Source of the DNA: Agelas oroides
Lineage: Eukaryota > Porifera > Demospongiae > Agelasida > Agelasidae
Direction: 5' to 3'
NCBI GenBank assembly: GCA_949130485.1
Contig: OX422183.1
Span: 14,581,812-14,645,811 of the forward strand
DNA length: 64,000 bases
The notes under the pieces are model-generated. The model was not told the origin of the DNA. It made no database searches and was given only the letters and a program-made list of their open reading frames with translations. Both the position numbers and the translations under genes were made by a program. This document shows, in pieces, positions 21,329 to 31,328 of the stretch (its first letter is position 1; each line of letters starts with the position of its first letter).

Positions 21329-21905
21329 GGGATGGAGCTTAAGTGTTCAATTCAGTGCTCTATAATCTCGAGATCTTGTTCAAAGTTACATCCACGGTAC
21401 AAAGTTGAAACACATCAAACAGATTTAGCAAACTAACTCCACAAAACTAACACCCAGTCTAACAAATCGCGCAATTTCATTCTCAGTACCCTATCATAAA
21501 AATATAAACCCAACTACATAAACTAAGAAACTTACCTAGCAACAGTTTCCGCGGGTTTTGTCCTCGTCTGCAGCCGCTGGGCTCCAGAGAACTGACGTTT
21601 TCGCGCTCTGTTCGCTTCACCGCCACATCTTCGTATTCCAATTAATGCCTACTATTTCCCCCCAGACGTCATAATTACGTAACAATGGATAAAGGTCTAT
21701 TAACGCCCAGTTATGCAGCCTCGTTCCCAGGCTTGGCCTTCAGTCGAATCGCACGTTCAGTGCGGGTCCGGCCGGGGCGAATTTTTTTTTGGACGAGGTT
21801 CGAGAACTTAGTCGCAAAACGATGGAAAATTAATGACAGAGTTGTACCCATTCTGGTACGTATTTGGAATGACGTAATACTGAATATACCTGGAAGATCC
21901 GAGAA

Positions 21906-22103
21906 AGTCGCTGAGTTTGCCCAGTGTTGTTGTACCTTGCCGTCTGAAGTTGACAAGACTGTGTGATTTACACACACAAAGTGAGAAGTTGAACTTAGAG
22001 ACATTTTCTATCAGCAAAGTACCGCTTTCAAGGCCTGCTGATAATTTATACAGCACTGAAACGTTGAGTCTGTTGCGAGCACTGGGCAAACTCAGCGACT
22101 TTC
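21906..22103. mobile_element. MITE inside the left arm, about 200 bp
   Basis: AGTCGCTGAGTTTGCCCAGTG and CACTGGGCAAACTCAGCGACT are perfect 21-bp inverted ends. The matching position on the right side of the large inverted repeat (31404-31418) has no insertion. Confidence 0.75.
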
Positions 22104-22105
22104 TT

Positions 22106-22205
22106 AATCTCGTCCCCAGACCTAATTTTTCGCGCGCGCCCTGCGGACTCGTCCAAAAATAGGCCGCAGGGCGCGCGCGAAAAATTTGGTGTCTGGGGAA
22201 GAGGA
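22106..22205. repeat. GC-rich hairpin, TAGCCTCG-like
   Basis: TCTCGTCCCCAGACC ... GGTGTCTGGGGAAGAGGA outer ends and TTTTTCGCGCGCGCCCTGCGG / CCGCAGGGCGCGCGCGAAAAA inner arms around ACTCGTCCAAAAATAGG. Confidence 0.75.
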
Positions 22206-22278
22206 GGTACTAGGTTGGAAGCTAGTAATTAGTGGACGCGCGCGATCATGCGAAGGTAAGCAATTAATACTACGTGAA

Positions 22279-22610
22279 TGACGTAATGATACAGGCTGCC
22301 ATTGAGGCCCATAGTAAAAGGTGAAATCGATTTACACTACGGCACCCTCGCTTGTTTGAAACAAAACTCGCCCAGTAGATACTGCTCAGCTAGGTGAGCT
22401 CTATGTCTCTTCCTTATACGCGAAGCATTTGAGTGTTTCCTTGGGAATCCCCGTGAAAGATTTGCACGTCATAAAATGCCATAGCAGTCGATCTAGAGCT
22501 CACCTAGCAGTATCCACGGCTGAGCGGGTTTTGTTTCAAACAAGCCGTAGTGTAAATCGATTTCACGTTTTACTATGGGCCTCAATGGCAGCTCGTATGA
22601 TTACGTAGGG
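22279..22610. mobile_element. MITE, about 330 bp
   Basis: Inverted arms: CTGCCATTGAGGCCCATAGT / ACTATGGGCCTCAATGGCAG, ATCGATTTACACTACGG / CCGTAGTGTAAATCGAT, CTTGTTTGAAACAAAACTCG / GGTTTTGTTTCAAACAAG, TAGGTGAGCTCT / AGAGCTCACCTA. Confidence 0.8.
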
Positions 22611-22723
22611 TTCGCAACTTGGAATACGAAAGCACTGCGATGAACGATTTCATGCGCTCGGTGAAACACTGTACTCAAGTCACCTAAACGTGGGTGCACA
22701 TTGCGTTGACTGGAGCTGTACGG

Positions 22724-23093
22724 TATTTACTTTGTTCACCGCGCTTCATGCCCGATGACGTCATGTGACGTCTGTCGTCTGCCCTGTAGCGCTAGCTGTA
22801 GCAGTAATAATATTGGTAGGTGCGTTAGCGCGGTACACATTGGCAGCGGTGGAGTGCAGGGATTCGTCAGCAGTGCTTCGTAGCCGAATGGTTAGGGCTT
22901 AGTGTTACAGTTAGGGTTAGGGTTAGGGCTAGGGCCAGGGAATGGAATCCTTTCCTTCTTTTTTTTTTCTTCTTTGTAAATGTGGTGGACATCATTTGTT
23001 GTGCTCTCCTGGCGCATGGCCTGCATTGTCGATGTCACACGTCATATGACGTCATCGGGCATGAAGCGCGGTGAACAAAGTGGATCCTGGAGC
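22724..23093. mobile_element. MITE with interstitial TTAGGG repeats
   Basis: Inverted ends ACTTTGTTCACCGCGCTTCA / TGAAGCGCGGTGAACAAAGT, then CCCGATGACGTCATGTGACG / CGTCATATGACGTCATCGGG. CTGGAGCTGTACG flanks the insertion at 22709-22721 and again from about 23088, consistent with a target duplication. The loop contains (TTAGGG)2-3 near 22911-22935. Confidence 0.7.
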
Positions 23094-23689
23094 TGTACGT
23101 TTTCCGACAGTGACGTAATGAAACATTTTCGTTTCCGGTCAAATTTTGGTTACGAAACTTCTCTAAGCTGTAGCAAGTCAAAGCGTAGAAAGTTGCTGTT
23201 GTTTAGTCAACTTTAGAGAACATTTGTGATGATATTTCAAGAGTGAAAGTGACTGCCGACCTACTGCGTCAATTTCCGGAGCTGTCACGGGTGGTTCCTA
23301 CGCGATTCCAAGCCCAAGTGAGTTTGATCCTGCGCTACTTTGATATAGACTGTAGCCAGCCTAAGCTTACTTTTGAGCGTAGTTGATTTTGTGTGTCACT
23401 TGAAAAGTCACCTGAACCGGATGCTCTATATTTTCTGTACTTACTGCATGGGAAAAGGGGCGGGACGCCGCTTGTACATGAGTTCTGCATAGATTCACTT
23501 GCGCGCGGTATCAGCAGTTTCAGTCCGTAGGGACCTTTACAACAAGGGTAGTTTGATGCCTCTACTATTGCAAAAGTCACCTAAATTTTCATACCTTTGA
23601 TTCCTGAATGCGTATGCCCTTCACTGAACTCAGTGAAGGGTTATTTTGTATGATATGCACTCCAGGTGTGACGCTCAACGGTAAAAAAG

Positions 23690-23860
23690 TATTATTACTG
23701 TTGATTTCACCTCACTTCGAATGAGCGTGGCGTGAGCGTATCAGCGTGCGTATGTTTGTACAAGTAAGGCGTGTACTTGTACTAGTACGCTGAGCGATAA
23801 CGCTTACGTTTCACGCTCACGCTCATTCGAAGTGAGGTGAAATCAACAGTAGTACTAAAT
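23690..23860. mobile_element. MITE, about 165 bp
   Basis: TACTGTTGATTTCACCTCAC / GTGAGGTGAAATCAACAGTA continuing as TTCGAATGAGCGTG / CACGCTCATTCGAA. Confidence 0.8.
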
Positions 23861-24342
23861 GATGTACTTTTGATGTTTGTAGTATGTTTCCAGTAGCAAA
23901 GGTTGGATATTGCTCAAGTGCTTTGAGTACATGGATGGACGAGATGTCCAGTCACTAGACATTCCAGCCTGTTTGATATGACTAGCTTGTACAAGTTTCC
24001 AGTAAAGTGCATGACTGGGGGATTCAGTAGAACTTATGCAATAGCTGACTGTATATGGCTGGTCATGCATCTGGTTAGACTGTATATATACATGCAGGTA
24101 GTAGAAAATAAAGAGTAGGGTAGATGCTGGTATTATGAGTCAGAGGGTATTATGGGTTCACATGTAACTTTTACTCCTAAAATTACCAAACTCGATGTCC
24201 ATTTAGGGTACATACAGGTGCCATTATCTAGTAACTTTCCCATCAAAATGTGTTTCCCTTATAGTAATAGTATTAATTTTTCAAGGTTGATGATTTTAGG
24301 GATCCCAAATTATGAACCCTGAACAGTGTACGTTAATATTAA
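23861..24342. other. Left flank of the retrotransposon; no gene seen
   Basis: A short block (about 24113-24150, AGGGTAGATGCTGGTATT) is inverse to 30743-30770 on the other side of the retrotransposon. This suggests it landed near the centre of the larger inverted repeat. No coding or RNA signal. Confidence 0.45.
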
Positions 24343-24605
24343 TTAACATTCTGTGGCTCGAACATACCTCTCCTTATCATGACCAACCTCATGATGTCCC
24401 ACCAAGGTTCAAGGAGGATGAGTCGGGGACATGCAGGCACCCACTGCTCTGCACAGTGAACTGTTGGTCACCATGCGGGGGCCCACCTCTCTCTCCCTCC
24501 TTCATGCGTATGCAATCATCCCATCAACCCCTTAAAGCACATAGCTATATCGTAATCCATGTGTTTGGGGGAGCAATGTTGGTGGAATACCCCCCAACAT
24601 TGGCC
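24343..24605 (-). repeat. Split direct repeat B2
   Basis: 263 bp from TTAACATTCTGTGGC to ACATTGGCC, repeated at 24943-25205 with one visible difference (GGTTCAAGG versus GGTTCATGG). Confidence 0.88.
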
Positions 24606-24739
24606 AAAGCCGTACATGTACCACCCGACTCATGATCACATCAGGTGAAAATGCACCACCTGATGGAGATACAAATTAACGTACATCCTAGCACAGCTAC
24701 TTCATATAGCCAAACGGGTGGGTTGGGTGGGCAAAATAA

Positions 24740-24943
24740 TTAACCAGCTTGATATCCTGCCCACAGCTGCTTGCTACTGCGAAAAACTGTTGCTACAACC
24801 GTGTTGCTACGCTCCTCTTAGGTGGAGCTGAACTGCGCATGCGCATCTCGCTCGACCCCGGGCCCCGCTCATCCAGCCCCGGCTACCCCGCCCCATGTCT
24901 ACGCCTTGAATGTTAACCTTGTTTAACTGAGTTAAACGTCATT
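24740..24943 (-). repeat. Split direct repeat A2
   Basis: 204 bp from TTAACCAGCTTGATATCC to AAACGTCATT, repeated at 30221-30424. It abuts B1 directly, reproducing the junction expected when the element's two ends are joined. Confidence 0.88.
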
Positions 24944-25205
24944 TAACATTCTGTGGCTCGAACATACCTCTCCTTATCATGACCAACCTCATGATGTCCC
25001 ACCAAGGTTCATGGAGGATGAGTCGGGGACATGCAGGCACCCACTGCTCTGCACAGTGAACTGTTGGTCACCATGCGGGGGCCCACCTCTCTCTCCCTCC
25101 TTCATGCGTATGCAATCATCCCATCAACCCCTTAAAGCACATAGCTATATCGTAATCCATGTGTTTGGGGGAGCAATGTTGGTGGAATACCCCCCAACAT
25201 TGGCC
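24943..25205 (-). repeat. Split direct repeat B1
   Basis: Second copy of the B repeat, lying 110 bp beyond the recombinase stop codon. Confidence 0.88.
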
Positions 25206-25315
25206 CAGAGGACGCAGTCCCTCCTCCAAACACCCTACTTTATATAGAGTGACGACAAACCGCACCACTAAGTAACTAATAAACTATCACAGCGTCACCG
25301 TTTACAAATCACAAG

Positions 25316-26356
25316 TCAAGACACAGATAACAGTTTTGACAGAGCAGGCAGTCTTTCCCGTGGAATACGTAGGTATAACAAATAAGCGGAGCTCTCCCAC
25401 CGACCAAGGGTTTTGATGATAGAATCCTCAACACCCGCCGCCGCAGCTGTGGTCGCTGCACCGATGCGAAAACTGTGGCCCGCATAGTGTGACGGGTTCT
25501 CAATACCGGCTACCAGCAATGCATCCCTGACTTTTGTCACAAAGGATTCTCTGGTTAACGGGCTCCCGTTGCTAAATCGAAAAAATGGTCCTGGCCCACT
25601 ACCTCTGGAAGCCAAATAAGCAGCTAAAGCTGCTACCGGACACAAGCCATTATTGGTCCGTCCAATATAAATGGAAACACCTTTTCGAAAAGGATCAGTC
25701 TTTGAAGCCTTGATGTTCACTTGTGCCACTGACGGACTCTCCCGACTATCCAACGTTACATCCCCATAACTGAGGTGGGCACCAGGATCATACTCCCCTG
25801 CTGATGGGACTACAATCTCACCAGAACGAAGGAATCCGAAAAAACAAGTGCAACATGCCACCCACAACATTATATGGTCGCTATTCCCAGGGTCCCTTTC
25901 CCACACCAACCGCAGTCGCTGCAATATGGACGGAGTAATCGGAAGCCGAGTGCGAACAGTTGTTCCTCTTTTTGCTTGGTCACTTTTTATCCCTCTCAGG
26001 ACATATTCCAGCAGTGGCAACGACTGCTCAAATGGATCACCAAAACCTCCTATTATCTGCAGATGACGTACACCAGATAAGTAGCATTTGATTGTTTGGT
26101 GTTTTAAATTGCTGTTTGCCAGGCAAGCCACATACTGGCACAAGGTTGTCTCTGTTGCTGGGATAGGGACAATATTCAGACGCGGGCAAAATTGTACATA
26201 CTGTTTTTTCGCTGCACCATATGAACGCAATGTGGATGGAGCCAATGAGTGCTTTAAATAGTACTGAACCAGCTGGTCCATTCTGGCGATGTCCACGCTT
26301 GTGGATGGATTAAGCCCCATACCAGATCTTGAGGAACTGCATGTGGAATGTGGCAT
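25316..26356 (-). CDS. Tyrosine recombinase of the Ngaro-like element
   Basis: 346 aa. The N-terminal half resembles a SAM-like core-binding domain (YYLKHSLAPSTLRSYGAAKK, CQYVACLANSNL, LSGVRHLQ). The catalytic half shows the first Arg in GFLRSGEIVVPS, a Lys in NIKASKTDPFRKG, the HxxR box in AGHSFRIGAATTAAAAG, the following GRWESSAY and the Tyr in YLLYLRIP. The expected role is strand exchange between a circular cDNA and the chromosome. Its first 103 nt overlap the end of the RT-RNase H frame in another frame, so expression by reinitiation, frameshifting or splicing is implied. Length and motifs are normal for the family. Confidence 0.9.
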   Translation of the reverse strand: MPHSTCSSSRSGMGLNPSTSVDIARMDQLVQYYLKHSLAPSTLRSYGAAKKQYVQFCPRLNIVPIPATETTLCQYVACLANSNLKHQTIKCYLSGVRHLQIIGGFGDPFEQSLPLLEYVLRGIKSDQAKRGTTVRTRLPITPSILQRLRLVWERDPGNSDHIMLWVACCTCFFGFLRSGEIVVPSAGEYDPGAHLSYGDVTLDSRESPSVAQVNIKASKTDPFRKGVSIYIGRTNNGLCPVAALAAYLASRGSGPGPFFRFSNGSPLTRESFVTKVRDALLVAGIENPSHYAGHSFRIGAATTAAAAGVEDSIIKTLGRWESSAYLLYLRIPRERLPALSKLLSVS

Positions 26357-28104
26357 GCCTGAGGAAAGGAGGCAAAAAAGACATCGATATGGTTGCGGGA
26401 TAGAGCATCTGCCCTCACATTCATAACACCTGGAATATGAGCAGCTACCATGGTAAATTGGAACTTCGCCTCAAGAAAAAATAAACATCTCAGCATGTGA
26501 GCCAACTTCTTATCTTTCGCTGATCCCGATCGCAATACTGCCACCACCGCCTCATTATCACTGTTGCATAGAACAGTGGAACCGACCCACCGATGGCCCC
26601 ATACCGCTGCTGCCACCAAAATTGGAAGCATCTCCTTTGCTGCAATGGAGGCTTCAGAAAATTCTTCAAACTTCTGCCAGCCTACCTGAAACCACTGGTT
26701 CTCCCAAACTGCTGCACAACCCCACGAGCCTGATGCATCACTCCAAATGGTAACGTCTGGAGATTGCAAATGTTCCTGCCGCAATAACGAGGTGCCATTC
26801 CATGAACCCAGGAAAATGTGCCACCACTCCAAATCTGCTCTGAACTCTGAGTTAAGCCGGATATGAAAATGACGCCTTTTTGCTCCTGCTAACCTCCCAA
26901 TCAAGCCCCGCAAAAACCTCCTTCCTGGTTTGACCACCTTGCAAGCATGGCTCAAATGCCCGACTAAAGATTCCAATTCCTTTCTCAGGCAACTCTTACG
27001 ATGGCGCCACTCAGCTACTAGCAACTTCAAACGCCGCAACTTGTCTAGAGGCAGCCGCAGTTTCATGGCCATTGTATCCACCTCAATTCCCAAAAATGTT
27101 AAACATGTGGAAGGACCTTCGCACTTGTGACCAGCCACCGGAACACCCAACTCTTCACATGTCAACAATGCCACATGAAGATTGTGAGCACACTCGTCTG
27201 ATTCCGGAGATCCCACTGTGATAAAGTCGTCTAAGTAGTGTGCTACATGCCGCAACCCCCTGCTCCGCATGATCCATTCCAGCGCATCTGCCAGTGCGTT
27301 GAACAACTTTGGGGCTGATCGCAGACCAAAAGGCAAAGCTGTGTCGATGAACAACTTTCCTTTCCACTGCATGCCTAGAAACTGGCGATCTTCTGGATGT
27401 ACTGGGACAATGCGATAAGCAGATTTTACGTCTAGTTTCGCCAGTAATGCCTTGTGGCCTACCCTCCGAATGATCTCTGCCAAATCATCCACAGACACGT
27501 ATGACAGTGAACACAATGATTTATCGATGAAATCATTCACACTCTCTCCTTCAGGTGAGGAGAGATCCACTATGAGCCGCCACTTATTAAGCTGATGACT
27601 TTTTGGAATCACACCAAATGGGCTAACTTGCACCTGAGGGTACTTCTGTAGATCCAACGGACCAACCACTCTCCCTGCTTGCAACTCCTCAGCCAAGTAC
27701 TCTTCAACCACCTGAGGGTACTGCTTTGCCGACATCATGTTCTTGCGGCATGGTTTGCATCTTTGGGTGTGCCTATCCACTCCAATCCGAAAACCCCAGG
27801 TCATGCCCCTCAGCAAGTAAGAAACAAATGCACAATCTGGATGAGAAAGCAATGCTGCCTCCCACTTTTCACCTCTCAGAGGTGAGTTCACCATGGCTAG
27901 TGGGCTTGTAATCACCTCCGCTACCAACGGTACACATTGTTCCAGCTGAAGCAGGTCACTTGTGTATTCCTTACAAGCCTGATCTGACTGGCAAGGTATG
28001 GGCCCTCCCGTGTTCTCCCTCATGATCTCCGGCTCTAAATCATTCTCGTCCCATGACGTGAGTCCTACGGGAATAGTTACTATTCTGAAACTGATGGTTG
28101 CCAA
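26254..28104 (-). CDS. Reverse transcriptase-RNase H of the Ngaro-like element
   Basis: 616 aa. RT motifs from about residue 165: PFGVIPK, WRLIVDLSSPEG, motif A LLAKLDVKSAYRIVPV with the catalytic Asp, ALPFGLRSAPKLF, and the catalytic box HYLDDFITVG. RNase H from about residue 445: VTIWSDASGSWGCAAVW, AAKEMLPIL, CNSDNEAVV and HIPGVMNVRADALSR, giving the D-E-D-D set. This RT-RH type is shared by DIRS, PAT and Ngaro elements. No aspartic protease or DDE integrase is present, consistent with the separate recombinase. The start is uncertain: there are 420 bp between the gag stop and this ATG, with an acceptor-like CAG on the minus strand just upstream of the conserved part, so a spliced or longer product is possible. 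Confidence 0.9.
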   Translation of the reverse strand: MATISFRIVTIPVGLTSWDENDLEPEIMRENTGGPIPCQSDQACKEYTSDLLQLEQCVPLVAEVITSPLAMVNSPLRGEKWEAALLSHPDCAFVSYLLRGMTWGFRIGVDRHTQRCKPCRKNMMSAKQYPQVVEEYLAEELQAGRVVGPLDLQKYPQVQVSPFGVIPKSHQLNKWRLIVDLSSPEGESVNDFIDKSLCSLSYVSVDDLAEIIRRVGHKALLAKLDVKSAYRIVPVHPEDRQFLGMQWKGKLFIDTALPFGLRSAPKLFNALADALEWIMRSRGLRHVAHYLDDFITVGSPESDECAHNLHVALLTCEELGVPVAGHKCEGPSTCLTFLGIEVDTMAMKLRLPLDKLRRLKLLVAEWRHRKSCLRKELESLVGHLSHACKVVKPGRRFLRGLIGRLAGAKRRHFHIRLNSEFRADLEWWHIFLGSWNGTSLLRQEHLQSPDVTIWSDASGSWGCAAVWENQWFQVGWQKFEEFSEASIAAKEMLPILVAAAVWGHRWVGSTVLCNSDNEAVVAVLRSGSAKDKKLAHMLRCLFFLEAKFQFTMVAAHIPGVMNVRADALSRNHIDVFFASFPQACHIPHAVPQDLVWGLIHPQAWTSPEWTSWFSTI

Positions 28105-28524
28105 TATTAATAATACGATTGCTACAAGTTTAAAACTGGGGAGAGTAACAGTGCCATTCCCCCTCCACTACAGGTGACTACCTGCCGAAACAGCGAAGTT
28201 CACACTCAGCCCTGCCGAGTGGAGAGCAGTCACCCCCAGCAGATGGTATTTGAACACTGTACTCTCCCCCTTATAGACTGTTAAAGGTAAAATATCCTTA
28301 ATGCCCAGTCCACATTTTAAAATTTTATTTATTATTTTTGCTGTCATTTTATCACTTAGCTGGATGAAAACAGTATGAACATGGATATACAATGACTGTT
28401 GCCAGAGCTAAACAGCTATCGATACATGATATTACTAATGAGACTCATAACACTGTCATATGCCAGTTTTCTGATAACCCTGCGATTGGGGCACCCTGGG
28501 TCATCCCGTGGTTGCTGGCCCCTG

Positions 28525-30245
28525 CTATCCCACCTGGGGCCTTTTCCCAGGCGTGCTTGCCAACCCACCTGCTGGGCCCTGCCCCTGCATAGCTGAGCAG
28601 TGGACAGCCGGGTGACGGCCAGAGCAAATGGAACACATATGGCGAAACTTGCACACATCAAATGTGCATCTCCCTTTATTAAATTGCCAACACACTGTCG
28701 ATTTCTCTGGCTTTGAAGGGCCTGCATACCCTGCTACTACTGCCGATCTCTTCCTGGGAGGTGGGACCAACTCCACCTCATCATCCTGTGATGCAATTTT
28801 CTTGACAATGGCTCTTCTGGCTCTCCCTGTAAAGAGTTGATTGTATAAATGGGTGTCCAGCAAAGCCCATTTGCGATTCCCAGTTGAAGCAGCCTTGTCC
28901 CTGAAGGCTTCATCATACAATCTCCAAGCTGGCTCTTCGTACTCTGCCTGTGCTCGCATGATGGCCAGCATATATGCGAGTAGATCCGGAACAGCATCTG
29001 GAAACTCAGTGGCCAACACTGCCACATAAACAGCAAAGCACCGGATCCACTGCGTAATTGACTCAATTGGCTTTTTCTGTGGCCGGGCCACCTCCAATCC
29101 AGGCATGATGATGAACTTTTGTGGCTCCAACTCAGGCTGTATTTTCTCCAGAGCACCAGGAGGGAGCAATTCTGACAGCTCAATGAACTCCCACTTTAAG
29201 ATCCTTTCATGTAACTTCTTAGGAATTGGAGGCAGCCCATCACCCACCCAGACTTTTGGTTGCCTTGCCGTGTTTTCTACTTGTGGTAGAATTAGACTCA
29301 TTATTGACCCTGATGCAGCTGATGATGCACTGCCCATTGCAGATGCCACACTGATGACCGCTGAAGTGGTAATCGGTGCCCCACTGGCACTACTTCCTGT
29401 GCTGAATGCAGGGAGGATTGGCAGAGCCAATGATGGGGGTACTCTACCCAGGACTAAACCTGTAATCAAAAGGAACCAAATAAAAGACGCAGCAGCAGCC
29501 CCAGCCAGCTCAGCCAGCTAGGCACTCTGTTTTATTCTATGACTGCTATTGACACCACAACAATGACAATATATGTTGCAGACCCTGCATGACTGCATGC
29601 ATTGCCACCCAGCCCGTGCCTTAGCCCATGAAAATAAACCAAGTCAGGCAAGCTGTACTAATCCCTTCACTTGCCCTTTGCCAAGCGGGATATATGCAGC
29701 AACCAGTTATTTCTGACGTGCAAACGACCCCGTGTCAATTTGCATGTGCCGTTTCTTGCAAAACCAGAAAACATGTAATAATATTATATAGTTTCTCTTC
29801 AATCAGTGAACTACATTAACGCCCTTCCTCGTACATTTGCCTCTTGCAAATGTACGTAGCCAATGCATAGCAGCCGTTTTCCTGGAACACAGTGCTCGAA
29901 TATTGTACCAGTCATACCTTCTGAAGTTACTGGCGAGGCAGAGGAGATCGCTGGGTTTCTACTCGGCGGCGGCGCCAGCTGTTCCCGAACCCTCTCGACA
30001 ACCCGTTCCACCAACGTGTCTATCAGTGTGCTCGATATTGGCTGCTCAGCTCCTCTTTGGCTCCCGCTGCTCTCCTCACGCTCGTTGTGGTCCTGCCCGT
30101 GGTGTTCCTCCATACTCCCGTGAGAACTATCAAATTCGGGTTTTCGAAGTACCAGCAATTTTTTGTACGTTGAGTTCGAGCTTCGTTCAACGACTCCACT
30201 TGGAAATAACGTCAAAATACTTAACCAGCTTGATATCCTGCCCAC
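28525..30245 (-). CDS. Gag-like protein of the Ngaro-like element, split by a 458-bp intron
   Basis: Exon 1 is 30245-29918, intron 29917-29460 (donor GGTATGA, pyrimidine-rich acceptor TTTTGATTACAG), exon 2 29459-28525. Splicing restores GAA G|GT TTA in frame, giving 420 aa. Exon 1 encodes a charged segment and helix SSTLIDTLVERVVERVREQL. Exon 2 has an Ala/Ser-rich linker, a helical region with PIESITQWIRCFAVYVAVLA and a C-terminal knuckle CWQFNKGRCTFDVCKFRHMC followed by a second Cys/His cluster (CSICSGRHPAVHC), plausibly nucleic-acid binding. Without splicing, exon 1 runs to a stop at 29811. The ATG lies inside repeat A1; a downstream Met (MEEHHGQ) is an alternative start. Confidence 0.78.
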
Positions 30246-30424
30246 AGCTGCTTGCTACTGCGAAAAACTGTTGCTACAACCGTGTTGCTACGCTCCTCTT
30301 AGGTGGAGCTGAACTGCGCATGCGCATCTCGCTCGACCCCGGGCCCCGCTCATCCAGCCCCGGCTACCCCGCCCCATGTCTACGCCTTGAATGTTAACCT
30401 TGTTTAACTGAGTTAAACGTCATT
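30221..30424 (-). repeat. Split direct repeat A1 (element 5' end)
   Basis: Copy of A2 at the upstream end. The gag ATG (30245) lies inside it, so it should contain the promoter; I do not see an obvious TATA box. Confidence 0.85.
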
Positions 30425-31328
30425 ACCATGGTAGAATGGAAAGTGCTCTAGTGAAGAAAAATTACTATCAGTACAAAGAGAGGTTATAAAATGCTAGGAT
30501 ACAGTTTGAACTCCAACTGAAAACGTTTCAATCAATAAAGCACCTGGTGGCTCATAATACCAACAGTCGACTCATAATACATGCAAGAGTGATTTTCATA
30601 GGTTCTTACTTTGAGAACCACTGCCTAGGGGGAAAAATATGAATTTTATTTTATAAGTGGTACATTCTCCAGAGAAATATTTCAAACCTTTAGATGGGAC
30701 TGAAAAATTACATTACACTAATGAGTAGCAATTCAGTTTAGCTGTCTCAAAATACCAGCATCTACCCTAATATGCAGTTCATAAGACTTACTACCTTATT
30801 TATACCTTGTAGATGGCTACAGCAAGAATACTGGTTCCTGGAGTTCTGTTGCAGCAGTCCTGATCTTGAATGTGCTGTTCAAATTACTTTTCATACCTAA
30901 ATCAACATATTGTATTTATTTATGCAGGCACTGTTCACGTCTCAGTTGTTACATCTAATATATGTATCGTCCACTCAATGGAGGGTGGATGTTTGTGAAG
31001 ACAAAAGCGTTATTGAAAGTAGAATATAGAGTAACCGTGGATTATCACCTTTCTCGTCCCCCTCCTTCTCGCTTAGTACACAAATTAGCACTAAATACTC
31101 ATTTCTCTACTGCGCATCACAGGAAACACGTAATCCCAATTTTCTGCGTAGGTGGACATTTTCGCAAAGATTTACACGCGCGTTTACCGCGAAGTGAAGA
31201 AGACTTGGAAAAAGTTACTGTACGATCTGAATTCAGTACCTGGCGGGTAGTGCTGGCATTTACTTTTGGAACATTATATGAAGAAAAAAGTTTTTCGATT
31301 GTGAACCCTAGACCATTACGTCATTCAC
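30425..31328. other. Right flank of the retrotransposon; no gene recognised
   Basis: A 138-codon plus-strand frame (30962-31378) runs into the right arm of the large inverted repeat and has no recognisable domain, so I do not call it. Confidence 0.4.

Larger units (their letters stand above)
15341..21702. mobile_element. THAP/SWIM DNA transposon, 6.4 kb, internally deleted, with nested insertions
   Basis: 62-bp terminal inverted repeats at 15341-15402 and 21641-21702 (outer TAATAGACCTTTATCCATT, inner ATGACGTCTGGGGGG and AGTAGGCATTAAT) differ at only a few positions. Between them lie a SAP-SWIM gene (plus) and a THAP-HTH transposase (minus) that converge and are both cut off, a 2.4-kb long-TIR element, and a 0.7-kb foldback. 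The transposase matches the THAP, Tnp_4-HTH, DDE_4 architecture that I associate with IS4EU-like eukaryotic transposons. I see no clear target duplication at the ends. Just inside the left TIR sits a copy of the sequence upstream of the ZU5 fragment, suggesting host-sequence capture. Confidence 0.75.
21717..22260. repeat. Left arm of a decayed 10-kb inverted repeat
   Basis: Begins with a TAGCCTCG-like end (CAGCCTCGTTCCCAGGCTTGG). Stretches at 21780-21920 and 22205-22260 are inverse to 31329-31530 (GAGAACTTAGTCGCAAAACG, AAATTAATGACAG, GGTTGGAAGCTAGTAATTAG). Two later hairpins (21906-22103 and 22106-22205) interrupt the left arm only. Confidence 0.65.
24343..30424 (-). mobile_element. Ngaro/PAT-type tyrosine-recombinase retrotransposon, 6082 bp, apparently complete
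   Basis: Read on the minus strand: A1 (30424-30221), gag, RT-RNase H, tyrosine recombinase, B1 (25205-24943), A2 (24943-24740), a 134-bp spacer, B2 (24605-24343). The A copies (204 bp) look identical and the B copies (263 bp) differ at about one position, so the insertion is young. There is no target duplication; the ends share only a T or TT with the A2/B1 junction, as expected for recombinase-mediated integration of a circle. No methyltransferase domain is seen, which favours Ngaro over DIRS/PAT. All three proteins keep open frames and key motifs, so the copy may be functional. Confidence 0.88.

Noticed and set aside
29837-30397. 186-residue plus-strand frame opposite gag
   Set aside because: Lies antisense to gag exon 1 and repeat A1; no domain.
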